Source: Cytophagaceae bacterium
GTDB taxonomy: Bacteria; Bacteroidota; Bacteroidia; Cytophagales; Spirosomataceae
Length of the DNA stretch: 64,000 nt
Assembly: GCA_016722655.1 (NCBI GenBank)
Contig: JADKIR010000004.1
Location: 1,612,001 to 1,676,000, forward strand
Direction: 5' to 3'
Part shown: positions 54,007 to 62,729 of the stretch, one piece after another
How positions within the stretch are numbered: the stretch's first letter is position 1
Layout: each line of letters starts with the position of its first letter
The notes under the pieces: generated by a model
Databases searched by the model: none
Told to the model about the DNA's origin: nothing
The model's input: the letters and a program-made list of their open reading frames with translations, nothing else
Made by a program: the position numbers and the translations under genes

Positions 54007-54936
54007 TTGGAATTATCCGACAAAATATATGTAGCCGGGCATCGGGGGATGGTTGGATCGGCCATTGTTCGCAAACTAAAAAGTGAAGGTTACGAAAATA
54101 TAATAGAAAGAACATCCAAAGAACTTGACCTCAGAGACCAAAAGGCGGTGTTTGATTTTTTTGAAAATGAAAAGCCGGATTTCGTATTTTTAGCTGCAGC
54201 CAAAGTGGGAGGTATCATCGCTAACGACACCTACCGCGGACAGTTTATCTACGAAAATCTGCAGATTCAGAACAATATTATTCATGCCTCTCATGTCAAT
54301 GGCGTTAAGAAACTGATGTTTTTGGGGTCATCATGTATTTATCCAAAAATGGCTCCTCAACCCTTGAAAGAGGAGTATCTTTTGACCGGACTATTGGAGC
54401 CTACCAATGAGCCCTATGCAATTGCAAAGATTGCCGGTATAAAAATGTGTGAGGCTTATCGGGATCAGTATGGCAGCAATTTTATTTCGGTGATGCCTAC
54501 CAACCTCTATGGTCCAAATGATAACTATGACTTAAATACCAGCCATGTTTTGCCGGCTATGATCAGGAAATTTCATGAGGCAAAAATGGAAGGTAAACCT
54601 GCGGTGGAACTATGGGGTACGGGCTCACCTATGCGGGAGTTTTTACATGCAAATGATCTGGCAGATGCCTGTGTTTATCTGATGAAAACATACGATCAAA
54701 AAGAGTTTGTGAATATCGGAACAGGAGTGGATGTGACCATAAAAGAATTAGCCGAGACCATAAAAGCTACAGTAGGATTTGAAGGGCAAATCAACTGGAA
54801 CACCGATAAACCTGATGGCACCCCGAGAAAATTGATGAACGTAGATAAACTTCATTCTTTGGGCTGGAAGCATACTATTGATCTGAAAGAAGGTATTGCG
54901 ACGGTGTACCAGGAATACAAAGCTTTGCATGCATAA
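54007..54936 (+). CDS. fcl: GDP-L-fucose synthase
   Basis: 309 residues. An NADPH-dependent epimerase-reductase that makes GDP-L-fucose for surface sugars. Signatures: the Rossmann loop VAGHRGMVGSAIVRKL, FLAAAKVGGI, the catalytic SSCIYPKMAPQPLKE and Tyr-Lys in EPYAIAKIAGIKM. The start is a TTG at 54007, which gives the usual N-terminus; no ATG is available. The partner gmd (GDP-mannose dehydratase) is not adjacent. Confidence 0.92.
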   Translation: MELSDKIYVAGHRGMVGSAIVRKLKSEGYENIIERTSKELDLRDQKAVFDFFENEKPDFVFLAAAKVGGIIANDTYRGQFIYENLQIQNNIIHASHVNGVKKLMFLGSSCIYPKMAPQPLKEEYLLTGLLEPTNEPYAIAKIAGIKMCEAYRDQYGSNFISVMPTNLYGPNDNYDLNTSHVLPAMIRKFHEAKMEGKPAVELWGTGSPMREFLHANDLADACVYLMKTYDQKEFVNIGTGVDVTIKELAETIKATVGFEGQINWNTDKPDGTPRKLMNVDKLHSLGWKHTIDLKEGIATVYQEYKALHA

Positions 54937-54970
54937 TAGATTTCCCGGAAAATATTAATGTCCTGTATTC

Positions 54971-55200
54971 TTTAAGGTTAAGAAAAATTGGAGTTTAATT
55001 TTAAACATGAAGGACATTAAGGAATTTTACCTGGAAAAATCATTAGCATCCCATCTTAATGCTCTTCATATCTTAATCTATCTTATTGTTTAAGAAAAAA
55101 ATAGGAGTAAAATTTTTACATGAAGGGCATTAAGGCATTAAGAAAATTAAGAAATTTTACCTTGAAGTATCGTTAGCAACCCCTCTAATTGCTTTTTATC
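54971..55200. repeat. Two degenerate tandem copies of an about 113-bp unit
   Basis: The 312-bp spacer before the VTT-domain gene holds two related copies. Anchor: CATGAAGGACATTAAGG at 55006-55022 and CATGAAGGGCATTAAGG at 55119-55135; after each comes a GGAATTTTACCT-like and then TCATTAGCAxCCC-like stretch. The second copy has an extra short AT-rich insertion. No gene was seen in this spacer. Confidence 0.6.
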
Positions 55201-55248
55201 TAAACTAATTTTAACCTGTTAAACTGAAATTTTGAAGTTCAGAAATAA

Positions 55249-55914
55249 ATGAAATACCCGATTTCTTCCATGCTCAGTTTTCTGGCTTTTACGGTGTTGC
55301 CGCTGTTTAGTACTTCTGTTTTAAGTTATTTTTTGATAAATAATCAGGAGCTAATCCAAAGCTTTGGTCGCGTTCAATGGATTTTGATTACAATACTTTT
55401 CACTTTTACTTCCGCAATTGCTTTGAGTCCTCCAACCTTCCTGGCAGTGATATTCGGATATTTTTTAGGGTTTATTTCCATCCCTTTTTTGCTTTTTATC
55501 AACTTCGGGGCCATCTATCTGGTTTATGTTTTGTATAAATATCTGGATTTTAGCTGGGTAGATAACTATCTGCAAAAACACCAAAAAGTGCAAAACCTTT
55601 TACAAAACATAAAAAAGGACGAGCTCAAAATCATTTTTTTTGCAAAGCTCTCTCCTGTATTACCCTTTGCCTTAACTAACCTCACCTTTGCGGTTTCGGG
55701 GGCTTCTATCAAACATATTATTCTCGGAGGATTCCTCGGAATGCTCCCACGTACACTTTTAGCAATTTATACCGGCACTCAGGCCAGAGAATTTAGCGAA
55801 ATCATTAAAAACCCAACAGGTGACCTTACCGCTCAAGTGATAGTGTTCGGATTGGTAATAGTTTCAGTTTTTGGGCTTATTTTTGTACTGAAAAAATATT
55901 TCAAACCCTCATGA
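55249..55914 (+). CDS. TVP38/TMEM64-family (VTT domain) membrane protein
   Basis: 221 residues with about five or six membrane helices. The VTT core is visible: FGAIYLVYVLYKYLDF, then SPVLPFALTNLTFAVSGASIKHI and GGFLGMLPRTLLAIYTGTQA, typical of DedA-related proteins. These are thought to move or scramble lipids. Its stop overlaps the start of the dGTPase gene by 4 bp. Confidence 0.9.
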   Translation: MKYPISSMLSFLAFTVLPLFSTSVLSYFLINNQELIQSFGRVQWILITILFTFTSAIALSPPTFLAVIFGYFLGFISIPFLLFINFGAIYLVYVLYKYLDFSWVDNYLQKHQKVQNLLQNIKKDELKIIFFAKLSPVLPFALTNLTFAVSGASIKHIILGGFLGMLPRTLLAIYTGTQAREFSEIIKNPTGDLTAQVIVFGLVIVSVFGLIFVLKKYFKPS

Positions 55915-57263
55915 TGAACTGGCAGACCCTCTATTCCAACAAACGTCTGGGTGCTCAAAACACCACTCCCCGGGATGAAATCCGTGGAGATTATATGCGT
56001 GATTATGACAGGGTGGTGTTTAGTTCGCAGTTTAGAAAACTACAAAACAAAACACAGGTCTTTCCCCTTCCCGGGGCAGTTTTTGTACATAACCGATTGA
56101 CGCACAGTCTCGAAGTGGCCTCAGTGGGTCGTTCGCTTGGAAAAGCAGTAGGAGAGAAATTGGCAAAAATGCATAAAAGTTTATTTACGGAAAATGTTGC
56201 CGATTTTTATAGATTTGAGCTTTCAGATGTGATTCAAACCGCCTGCCTGGCCCATGACATTGGAAATCCGCCTTTCGGGCATTTCGGAGAGGAAGCCATC
56301 AGAGCTTTTTTTAAGAAATATTTTGAAGACAATAGTGCGGTAGATTTTAAGGAAAGACAAAAATATGATCTGACAAAATTTGAAGGTAACGCCAATGCTT
56401 TCAGAATATTGACCAACATTTTTTTGCAATCGGGCTTAAAGCTTACTTATACTTCCCTGGTTTCAATCATTAAATATCCATCAGATTCGGTTTCGGGTTT
56501 TGATAAAAAACAATTGAAGACCAAAAAATCCGGGTTTTTTGATGCGGAAATTGAGCATTTCAGAAATATCGTTCAGGAACTGGGTTTGCTAAAAGAAGAC
56601 GCCGGGAAGGAAGTTTATTCAAGACATCCGTTTGTATATTTGGTGGAGGCTGCGGATGATATTTGCTACCGGATTATTGACCTGGAGGATGCATTCAGGC
56701 TCAACGTGATCAGTTATCAGGAGGCCGAAAATCTTTTGCTGCCCTTGTTTGAGCATGACACCAGTAAAGCATATATTGTTGGCAAGCTACCACAAATTGC
56801 CGATGAAGGCAGAAAACTTTCCCTATTAAGGGCAATGTTGATTAATCTGCTAACCCAAAAATGCACCGATGCATTCATTGCCCATGAGGCGGAGCTATTG
56901 AGCGGTCAACTCAATAAATCCCTGATTGATTTGATTGATGAACATTCTATCGGAGTGCTGAAACAAATCGACCGGTTTTCTTTTGATAAAATTTATAATC
57001 ATTCTTCTGTTATTGAGAAAGAGTTGGCGGGGTATCATGTAATCAACGGCCTTTTGGAAGATTTCATTGGGGCCATTACCATGCCCGAAGGAGCTCGTTC
57101 TCAGAAAATCCGGAAGTTGATACCCGAAGAATACCAATTTACCCTTTCTGAAAACACCTATCATAATTTCCTCCAGGTGGTGGACTTCATTTCAGGCATG
57201 ACAGACGTCTATGCTCTCGATCTTTTCCGAAAAATCAGAGGGATTCAGTCGCCCGGATTTTGA
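55911..57263 (+). CDS. dgt: Deoxyguanosinetriphosphate triphosphohydrolase
   Basis: 450 residues. An HD-domain enzyme that cleaves dGTP to deoxyguanosine and triphosphate. The first metal His is in RLTHSLEVASVGRSLG, and the HD pair is in ACLAHDIGNPPFGHFGEEAI; a later Asp is in VEAADDICYRIIDLEDAF. The N-terminal motif RDEIRGDYMRDYDRVVFSSQFRKLQNKTQVFP (split at about residues 20-51) is typical. Two adjacent ATGs exist (55911 and 55914). Confidence 0.93.
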   Translation: MMNWQTLYSNKRLGAQNTTPRDEIRGDYMRDYDRVVFSSQFRKLQNKTQVFPLPGAVFVHNRLTHSLEVASVGRSLGKAVGEKLAKMHKSLFTENVADFYRFELSDVIQTACLAHDIGNPPFGHFGEEAIRAFFKKYFEDNSAVDFKERQKYDLTKFEGNANAFRILTNIFLQSGLKLTYTSLVSIIKYPSDSVSGFDKKQLKTKKSGFFDAEIEHFRNIVQELGLLKEDAGKEVYSRHPFVYLVEAADDICYRIIDLEDAFRLNVISYQEAENLLLPLFEHDTSKAYIVGKLPQIADEGRKLSLLRAMLINLLTQKCTDAFIAHEAELLSGQLNKSLIDLIDEHSIGVLKQIDRFSFDKIYNHSSVIEKELAGYHVINGLLEDFIGAITMPEGARSQKIRKLIPEEYQFTLSENTYHNFLQVVDFISGMTDVYALDLFRKIRGIQSPGF

Positions 57264-57317
57264 GAGGCTGATTATTTCTTAGGGTATAAATTTTCATACA
57301 GAGTGAAAAAAGCAAAA

Positions 57318-57350
57318 AAAAAATAGCGATCAATTGACCGCTATTTTTAA
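57318..57350. terminator. Bidirectional terminator between dgt and the CBM48 gene
   Basis: A stem of about 12 bp with one mismatch (AAAATAGCG with CGCTATTTT at its base), A-rich on one side and T-rich on the other, between convergent genes. Confidence 0.75.
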
Positions 57351-57378
57351 AATCTATTCAACCTTAAATAAAAAATCT

Positions 57379-57684
57379 TTATAAAACCACTACGCTGTTT
57401 TGTTCGGCAGAAACTCCCGAAGGAACATATTTGTCTGCTGCCTCATCGTTGATCCAGTTGGCTCCGTCAATCAGATATCTGAACTGAAGCTCTTGCCCAA
57501 CCGGCAATTCAATCGTAGTTTTAAATGTACCACCTTTTTGTTTTTTCAACTGCGTGTCAGTCGAATTCCAATTGTTAAAATCTCCCAAAAGAGAAACCTC
57601 TTTTCCTTGCACCTGATCAGCCGAAAGTTCGAAGGTAACTTTACATACCGGCTTTGATTTCAAAAACTGTTTTGCTAATGCCAT
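57379..57684 (-). CDS. Small glycogen-binding-domain (CBM48/isoamylase N-terminal) protein
   Basis: 101 residues, a single early-set/CBM48 domain: VTFELSADQVQGKEVSLLGD, FNNWNSTDTQLKKQKGGTFK and LQFRYLIDGANWINDEAADK. Such free-standing domains bind alpha-glucans and are common in Bacteroidota; some have a regulatory role. No signal peptide. Monocistronic. Confidence 0.9.
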   Translation of the reverse strand: MALAKQFLKSKPVCKVTFELSADQVQGKEVSLLGDFNNWNSTDTQLKKQKGGTFKTTIELPVGQELQFRYLIDGANWINDEAADKYVPSGVSAEQNSVVVL

Positions 57685-57862
57685 TAAAGTATTTCGTTTG
57701 ATTACATTGCAAATTTACTATTACATGATTCGTAAGTCCATGTAAATTAAACCCTTAAATATTAAAATTCTTGAAAAAATACAATAATTCGGTAGTTGAA
57801 TTCAAAACTACTCAGTTTTAGATTCAATTTTTTACCAAAAACACTGATTTATTTGTTTTCAA

Positions 57863-58999
57863 TTATCCAAAAACCTGCAATAGCGTGGCAATCGTTTTAT
57901 CGACTTCGGCCCGGGTGTTAAACTTGCTGAAAGAAAACCGTACATTGGCTCTTTCTTCCGGAATCTGAAGGGCATTCAAAACATGTGAACCCAGATTGGT
58001 TCCACTGGCACAGGCACTGCCACCCGAGCAGGAGATTCCCTCAATATCGAGTTTGAAAAGAATCATTTCGTTGTCGGGATGAGGAGGGAAACTCACATTT
58101 AATACTGTATAAAGACTTTTTTCCAATTCCCCGGATACCCCATTGAAACTTACCCCGGGAATTTTCTTCATCAATTCATCTTTCAGATATTCCTTTAAAC
58201 CTAAAATATGGTTCTTGTCCTGCTCAAAATTCTGATAAGCCATCTCCAAAGCCCTGGCCATGCCCACGATACCATAAAGATTTTCGGTGCCTCCACGCAT
58301 GTTTCGCTCCTGAGCACCGCCATGAATCAGAGGATGCAGACGGTTTTTGGCATTGATGTAAATAAAGCCTGTGCCTTTTGGTCCGTGAAATTTATGGGCT
58401 GAACCTACTATAAAGTCAATGGGGCTGTTTTTCAAATCAAATATATGATGACCCATGGTCTGCACCGTATCTGAATGAAAAAGAACTTTATGGGCAGCAC
58501 ACTTTTCGGCTACCTGATCTATATCCAGCAAATTTCCAATCTCATTGTTGCCATGCATCAGACTTACCAGCGTGTCTTCAGCGTTTTCCAAAAGGCCCTC
58601 CAATTGCTCCAGATTCAGAACCCCATTTCGGTCGTGCTCTAAGAAAGTAATTTTAATTCCAAACCTCTCTTTCAGATATTCAAGTGTATGCAATATAGCA
58701 TGATGCTCCAGGGGGCTGGAAATGATATGTTTTACACCCAGATTTTCGACCGATTTGATCAGTGCCATGTTGTCGGCTTCGGTGCCGCATGATGTAAAGA
58801 ATATTTCTCCCGGTGAGGTCCCCAACAAAGACGCAATGCTTTTACGGGCCATCTCGATTGCCGATTTGGTTTTTCGCCCCTGAGCATGAATAGAGGATGG
58901 ATTACCATAAAACTCTGTCATATAAGGCAACATAGCCTGTAGCACTTCTGGGTCAAGTGGTGTGGTGGCGGCATTGTCGAGATAAATTCTTTCTGGCAT
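57863..58999 (-). CDS. Cysteine desulfurase (NifS/IscS type)
   Basis: 378 residues. It takes sulfur from cysteine for iron-sulfur clusters and tRNA thiolation. Signatures: YLDNAATTPLDPEVLQAM near the N-terminus, SCGTEADNMAL, the pyridoxal-phosphate Lys203 in VGSAHKFHGPKG, and the sulfur-carrying loop CSGGSACASG with Cys330. The loop is long enough for the NifS/IscS class. No iscU or isc regulator gene lies nearby. Its start is 39 bp from the Lrp gene, on the same strand. Confidence 0.93.
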   Translation of the reverse strand: MPERIYLDNAATTPLDPEVLQAMLPYMTEFYGNPSSIHAQGRKTKSAIEMARKSIASLLGTSPGEIFFTSCGTEADNMALIKSVENLGVKHIISSPLEHHAILHTLEYLKERFGIKITFLEHDRNGVLNLEQLEGLLENAEDTLVSLMHGNNEIGNLLDIDQVAEKCAAHKVLFHSDTVQTMGHHIFDLKNSPIDFIVGSAHKFHGPKGTGFIYINAKNRLHPLIHGGAQERNMRGGTENLYGIVGMARALEMAYQNFEQDKNHILGLKEYLKDELMKKIPGVSFNGVSGELEKSLYTVLNVSFPPHPDNEMILFKLDIEGISCSGGSACASGTNLGSHVLNALQIPEERANVRFSFSKFNTRAEVDKTIATLLQVFG

Positions 59000-59038
59000 T
59001 TTTTTTCAAAATAAGAATGCAAAATTACAAAAAATCCC

Positions 59039-59491
59039 TCATTCTATAGGCACATTTCGCTTAAATGCCCTTCCGAAGTCAATCAGCGACTCGGTTTTGA
59101 GCACTCCCGGAATATGGTCTATCTTTTCATAAAGAATCCTACGCATGTGCTCACTGTTTTTGGCCACTATCCTTATATATAATGTATATTGGCCGGTAAT
59201 ATAATAGCATTCTACTACTTCGGGGATTTCTTTCAAAAGCTCAATGATATGTTCCGAATTGGAATCTTCTTTCAGGATAATTCCTGTAAAAGCACTCCAT
59301 TCATAGCCCATCTTGCGTTCGTCGAGTTCCAGAGCCATTTTTTTGATTAAACCGGCCTCTTTCATGCGGTTGACCCGCTGGTTAACCATAGTATTGGATA
59401 TTTCCAGTTTTTTCGAGATTTCAGAATAAGGTTTTCTGCCGTCTTTTTCCAGCTCTTTCAAAATCAGAATATCGTATTCGTCCAAATCCAT
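59039..59491 (-). CDS. Lrp/AsnC-family transcriptional regulator
   Basis: 150 residues. An N-terminal helix-turn-helix (LDEYDILILKELEKDGRKPY, ISKKLEISNTMVNQRVNRMK) and a C-terminal RAM domain that senses amino acids (EVVECYYITGQYTLYIRIVA). It is divergent from rocD with a 122-bp AT-rich gap, so it is a likely regulator of that gene; the AT-rich spacer (59492-59613) has many ATTATT and AATATT runs that Lrp-type proteins favour. Confidence 0.92.
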   Translation of the reverse strand: MDLDEYDILILKELEKDGRKPYSEISKKLEISNTMVNQRVNRMKEAGLIKKMALELDERKMGYEWSAFTGIILKEDSNSEHIIELLKEIPEVVECYYITGQYTLYIRIVAKNSEHMRRILYEKIDHIPGVLKTESLIDFGRAFKRNVPIE

Positions 59492-59613
59492 ATTTTCTTT
59501 TTTTTATAAATAAACCTTATTATTTTCTTAAATATTATTAAATATAAAAATATTCACTTAATTATTGTTAAAAAAAGAAATATAAAGTTTTTTTGAACAA
59601 ATCTTTACTATTT

Positions 59614-60855
59614 ATGAATCAGACCCTTAGCCTTTCAGAACATTATATTGAACTAGAAGAAAAACATGGTGCTCACAATTACCACCCACTGCCTGTGGTG
59701 CTGGAAAAAGGCCGGGGAGCCAAAGTGTGGGACATGGAAGGCAAAGAATATTTTGACTTTTTGTCAGCATATTCTGCGGTAAATCAAGGGCATTGTCATC
59801 CGAGAATCATCGCAAAACTTACCGAACAAGCTCAGAAACTGACTCTAACTTCCAGGGCTTTTCATAGTGCGGCATTGGGAAGGTTTGAGCAGTTTATCAC
59901 CGATCTTTTTGGATATGATAAAGTCCTGATGATGAATACCGGCGTAGAAGCCGTGGAGACAGCACTCAAAATATGCCGCAAATGGGCCTACGAAAAGAAA
60001 GGTGTACCGGAAGGAAAAGCCAAGATCATTTTTGCCAGTGAAAATTTTCATGGAAGAACTTTGGGTGTGATTTCGGCATCCACTGACAGCAGCAGTACAA
60101 ATGGTTTTGGGCCATTTTTACCGGGAATCGAGGTGATTGCCTATGATGACATAGAAGCTCTTGAAAATGTTCTGCTTGAAGATCCTTTTGTGGCGGGTTT
60201 TATTGTAGAGCCCATCCAGGGTGAAGCGGGGGTAAAAGTGCCACATGAGGGCTATCTGAAAGAAGTGGCCAAACTTTGCAAAGCCGCCAATGTGCTGTTT
60301 ATCGCCGACGAGATTCAGACCGGGATAGCCCGCACTGGCAAGATGCTTTGTGTCGATCATGAAAATGTAAAACCTGACATTTTGATATTGGGTAAAGCAC
60401 TTTCGGGAGGAGTATTACCGGTATCGGCAGTACTGGCCAACGACCCCATCATGCTATGCATCAAACCCGGTCAGCACGGCTCTACCTTTGGAGGTAACCC
60501 TCTCGCATGTGAAGTAGCCAAAGAAGCCTTGCAGGTAGTGTTGGATGAAAATCTGGCAGAAAAAGCAGGCAAATTGGGAGAAATCTTCAGAGGGAAAATA
60601 AATGATTATATTGAAAATAGTAATATCGTAAAGCTGGTGAGAGGCAAAGGGCTGCTCAACGCCGTAGAAGTCAACACCGACGAAGAGTCAAAACTCGCCT
60701 GGAATATCTGTGTAAGATTAATGGAAAAAGGTCTTTTGGCCAAACCAACCCATGGTAATAAAATCAGATTTGCACCGCCGCTAGTGATTAGTGAAGAAGA
60801 ACTCATCAAAGCCACAGAGATAATTATTGATACTTTCAGGGAGTTTGAGGAATAG
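59614..60855 (+). CDS. rocD: Ornithine--oxo-acid transaminase
   Basis: 413 residues from the ATG at 59614; the frame opens at a TTG seven codons upstream. It moves the delta-amino group of ornithine to 2-oxoglutarate, making glutamate semialdehyde for proline or arginine metabolism. Signatures: EHYIELEEKHGAHNYHPLPV, FLSAYSAVNQGHCHPRI, FIVEPIQGEAGVKVP, IADEIQTGIARTG and the pyridoxal Lys in ILGKALSGGVLPVSAVL. Divergent from the Lrp gene, which probably controls it. Confidence 0.94.
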   Translation: MNQTLSLSEHYIELEEKHGAHNYHPLPVVLEKGRGAKVWDMEGKEYFDFLSAYSAVNQGHCHPRIIAKLTEQAQKLTLTSRAFHSAALGRFEQFITDLFGYDKVLMMNTGVEAVETALKICRKWAYEKKGVPEGKAKIIFASENFHGRTLGVISASTDSSSTNGFGPFLPGIEVIAYDDIEALENVLLEDPFVAGFIVEPIQGEAGVKVPHEGYLKEVAKLCKAANVLFIADEIQTGIARTGKMLCVDHENVKPDILILGKALSGGVLPVSAVLANDPIMLCIKPGQHGSTFGGNPLACEVAKEALQVVLDENLAEKAGKLGEIFRGKINDYIENSNIVKLVRGKGLLNAVEVNTDEESKLAWNICVRLMEKGLLAKPTHGNKIRFAPPLVISEEELIKATEIIIDTFREFEE

Positions 60856-60858
60856 GAT

Positions 60859-61126
60859 ATGAGTGCCGCGTATTTCTGTGAAATTCTGTGTTTTCTGTGA
60901 GAAAATAAGTACCGACTTGCGGGTTATGAGTGCCAAGTTTTTCTGTGAAATTCTGTGTTTTCTGTGAGAAAATAAGTACCGAGTTGCGAGTTATGAGTGC
61001 CGCGTTTTTCTGTGAAATTCTGTGTTTTCTGTGAGAAAATAAGTACCGGGTTACGAGTTATGAGTGCCGCGTTTTTCTGTGAAATTCTGTGTTTTCTGTG
61101 AGAAAATAAGTACCGGGTTGCGGGTA
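60859..61126. repeat. Four tandem copies of a 67-bp repeat
   Basis: Units start at 60859, 60926, 60993 and 61060, each ATGAGTGCC followed by TTTCTGTGAAATTCTGTG and GTGAGAAAATAAGTACC; they differ by a few bases each. No spacers separate them and no cas gene is near, so this is not CRISPR. They begin 4 bp after the rocD stop codon. Confidence 0.9.
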
Positions 61127-61179
61127 GATAATAAATGAAGAATGAATAATTATGAATGAAGGATTGGATTACCCTTCAA

Positions 61180-61333
61180 AATTAGCACATTACTAATTAT
61201 CAATTAGCACATTACCTTCCTTCCTCACTTTCCACCTTACTCACTTACTAATTTACTAACTAAAAACCCTTTTGCCTACTCCCTGTTCCCTGTTCCCTAA
61301 AACCAATTAACACATTATCAATTAGCATATTAC
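61180..61333. repeat. Four AATTAGCACATTAC repeats in a low-complexity spacer
   Basis: Copies at 61180-61193, 61202-61215, 61305-61318 (AATTAACACATTAT) and 61320-61333 (AATTAGCATATTAC). They are the same family as 13740-13847. The last copy overlaps the stop codon of the NrtR-like gene. Between them lie short CTTACT- and CCCTGTT-type repeats (61220-61300). No gene was seen. Confidence 0.8.
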
Positions 61334-62034
61334 CTGAACGAATACAAAAAAGGAGCCTTGTGGGCTTTTCCTGTAAATTTCTTTTCAATCCTTTCCAGAA
61401 AACCCAGTGAGAGCATTTTTCTTTGGAAGTTGGTGCGGGTAAGTTTAGTGCCTAGTATGGCTTCGTGAAGGTTTTGGAGTTCGTTCATGGTAAACTGTTC
61501 GGGCATCAGGTTTTTGCCCACAGCGTGGTTGTAGAGGTCATCGGAGAGAGACTTTCTGGCCGCCTCCACAATCTCCTGGTGGTCGTGCATGAGTGTGGGC
61601 AAATTTTCGATATCAAACCATTCCAAAGATTCCGAAACCGCGTCCTTATTGAGCATCACCTGATTGACATCAACCAAAGAGAAATATCCGATAGAAACAA
61701 AGCGGTTTTGAATGAACTGCTTATGTGTTTCCGGAAAATCCAGGGCTTCAATAAGTTTACTTCTGGTTTCTGAATCTACCCTGTTCACTTTTCCAAAAAC
61801 TCCAAACTGTTCGAGATAGACCTCTTTTACTCCGGTTCTTTCACTTAAAATCCTGTGGGCAGCCGCATCAATATCTTCAGTTTCTTTGATAAAACCACCC
61901 GGCAGAGCATAGATTTCGGTCTGATGGAATTTTAGAACCAAAACTTTAAGGTTTCGATTTTGAAACCCAAAAATTACACAATCTATAGAAACAAATGGTG
62001 AATATGGACTAAACAGAGACGCGACTGCATTCAT
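61330..62034 (-). CDS. NrtR-like transcriptional regulator (degenerate NUDIX plus winged helix)
   Basis: 234 residues from the ATG at 62034; the longer frame (to 62124) adds 30 residues without family support. Residues about 15-140 are a Nudix fold, but the box is degenerate (GGFIKETEDIDAAAHRILSE then RTGV: the catalytic RE and EE positions are RI and ER), so it probably binds rather than cuts a nucleotide-sugar-type ligand. The C-terminal winged helix carries KLTRTNFQRKMLSLGFLERI and is the DNA-binding part. Relatives control NAD or sugar-use genes; the target here is unknown. Confidence 0.82.
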   Translation of the reverse strand: MNAVASLFSPYSPFVSIDCVIFGFQNRNLKVLVLKFHQTEIYALPGGFIKETEDIDAAAHRILSERTGVKEVYLEQFGVFGKVNRVDSETRSKLIEALDFPETHKQFIQNRFVSIGYFSLVDVNQVMLNKDAVSESLEWFDIENLPTLMHDHQEIVEAARKSLSDDLYNHAVGKNLMPEQFTMNELQNLHEAILGTKLTRTNFQRKMLSLGFLERIEKKFTGKAHKAPFLYSFR

Positions 62035-62170
62035 GCTTTTGGGGTACTTTTGAGGTAGTAAAATTAACCAGAAATATACATAAAGGGAAGAACTTTTAAA
62101 TTTTTGTAAAAAATTGTGTTTCAATCGCTCTAATATTTTGAAATTATTTTTTCTAATAAAAAAATATGTC

Positions 62171-62178
62171 TATATTTG
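62171..62178 (+). promoter_or_regulatory. Probable -7 box of rpmG
   Basis: TATATTTG, 36 bp before the rpmG start. The matching -33 element is weak. Confidence 0.4.
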
Positions 62179-62213
62179 CAGCCCGATTTAGAAAAAGATA
62201 ATAAAATAATAAA

Positions 62214-62396
62214 ATGGCAAAGAAAGGAAATAGAGTTCAGGTGATATTGGAATGTACCGAACACAAAACTTCAGGAATGCCCGGAATGTCACGCTACATC
62301 ACTACCAAAAACCGCAAGAATACCACTTCGCGTTTGGAGTTGAAAAAATACAATCCGGTAATGAAAAAAATGACCGTTCACAAAGAAATCAAATAA
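62214..62396 (+). CDS. rpmG: 50S ribosomal protein L33
   Basis: 60 residues, full length: MAKKGNRVQVILECTEHKTS, YITTKNRKNTTSRLELKKYN and the closing VHKEIK. No zinc-binding CxxC pairs, so it is the zinc-free form. rpmB (L28), which often precedes it in this phylum, is absent; a promoter box stands there instead. Followed by a DUF4295 gene. Confidence 0.95.
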   Translation: MAKKGNRVQVILECTEHKTSGMPGMSRYITTKNRKNTTSRLELKKYNPVMKKMTVHKEIK

Positions 62397-62441
62397 TAAA
62401 CCGTCCAAAAGAGGTTTAATAAACATTAATAATTTTCAGAA

Positions 62442-62594
62442 ATGGCAAAGAAAGTAGTTGCGACCCTTCGTGATAAAACAGCTCTTAAGAGTTTTGCAAA
62501 AGTTATCAAAGCTGTAAAGTCAGATAAAACCGGTGCCTATACCTTCAAAGAAGAAATGGTAGCCGTTGATAATATCGCCGAAGCTCTGAAATAA
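62442..62594 (+). CDS. DUF4295-family small basic protein
   Basis: 50 residues: MAKKVVATLRDKTALKSFAK, VIKAVKSDKTGAYTFKEEMV and AVDNIAEALK. A Bacteroidota-specific family found directly after rpmG; it is probably ribosome-associated, but its function is not established. 45 bp after rpmG and co-transcribed. Confidence 0.9.
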   Translation: MAKKVVATLRDKTALKSFAKVIKAVKSDKTGAYTFKEEMVAVDNIAEALK

Positions 62595-62617
62595 GCTTTC
62601 GCGTGTAAAAATATTTT

Positions 62618-62650
62618 AAGCCTTGCCGTACGCGGTTAAGGCTTTTTGTT
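62618..62650 (+). terminator. Terminator after rpmG-DUF4295
   Basis: Stem TTAAGCCTT with AAGGCTT across an inner CCG/CGG, followed by T-rich sequence. Confidence 0.75.
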
Positions 62651-62729
62651 TTGTTATGGATTGAGTTTTATGGAAACCAGGCGTTTCGTTTAGTTGTTTC
62701 TGATTAACACCCTAAAACAAAATTTATTT

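Noticed and set aside
60859..61126. CRISPR array
   Set aside because: The 67-bp units are directly joined with no unique spacers, and no cas genes are present.
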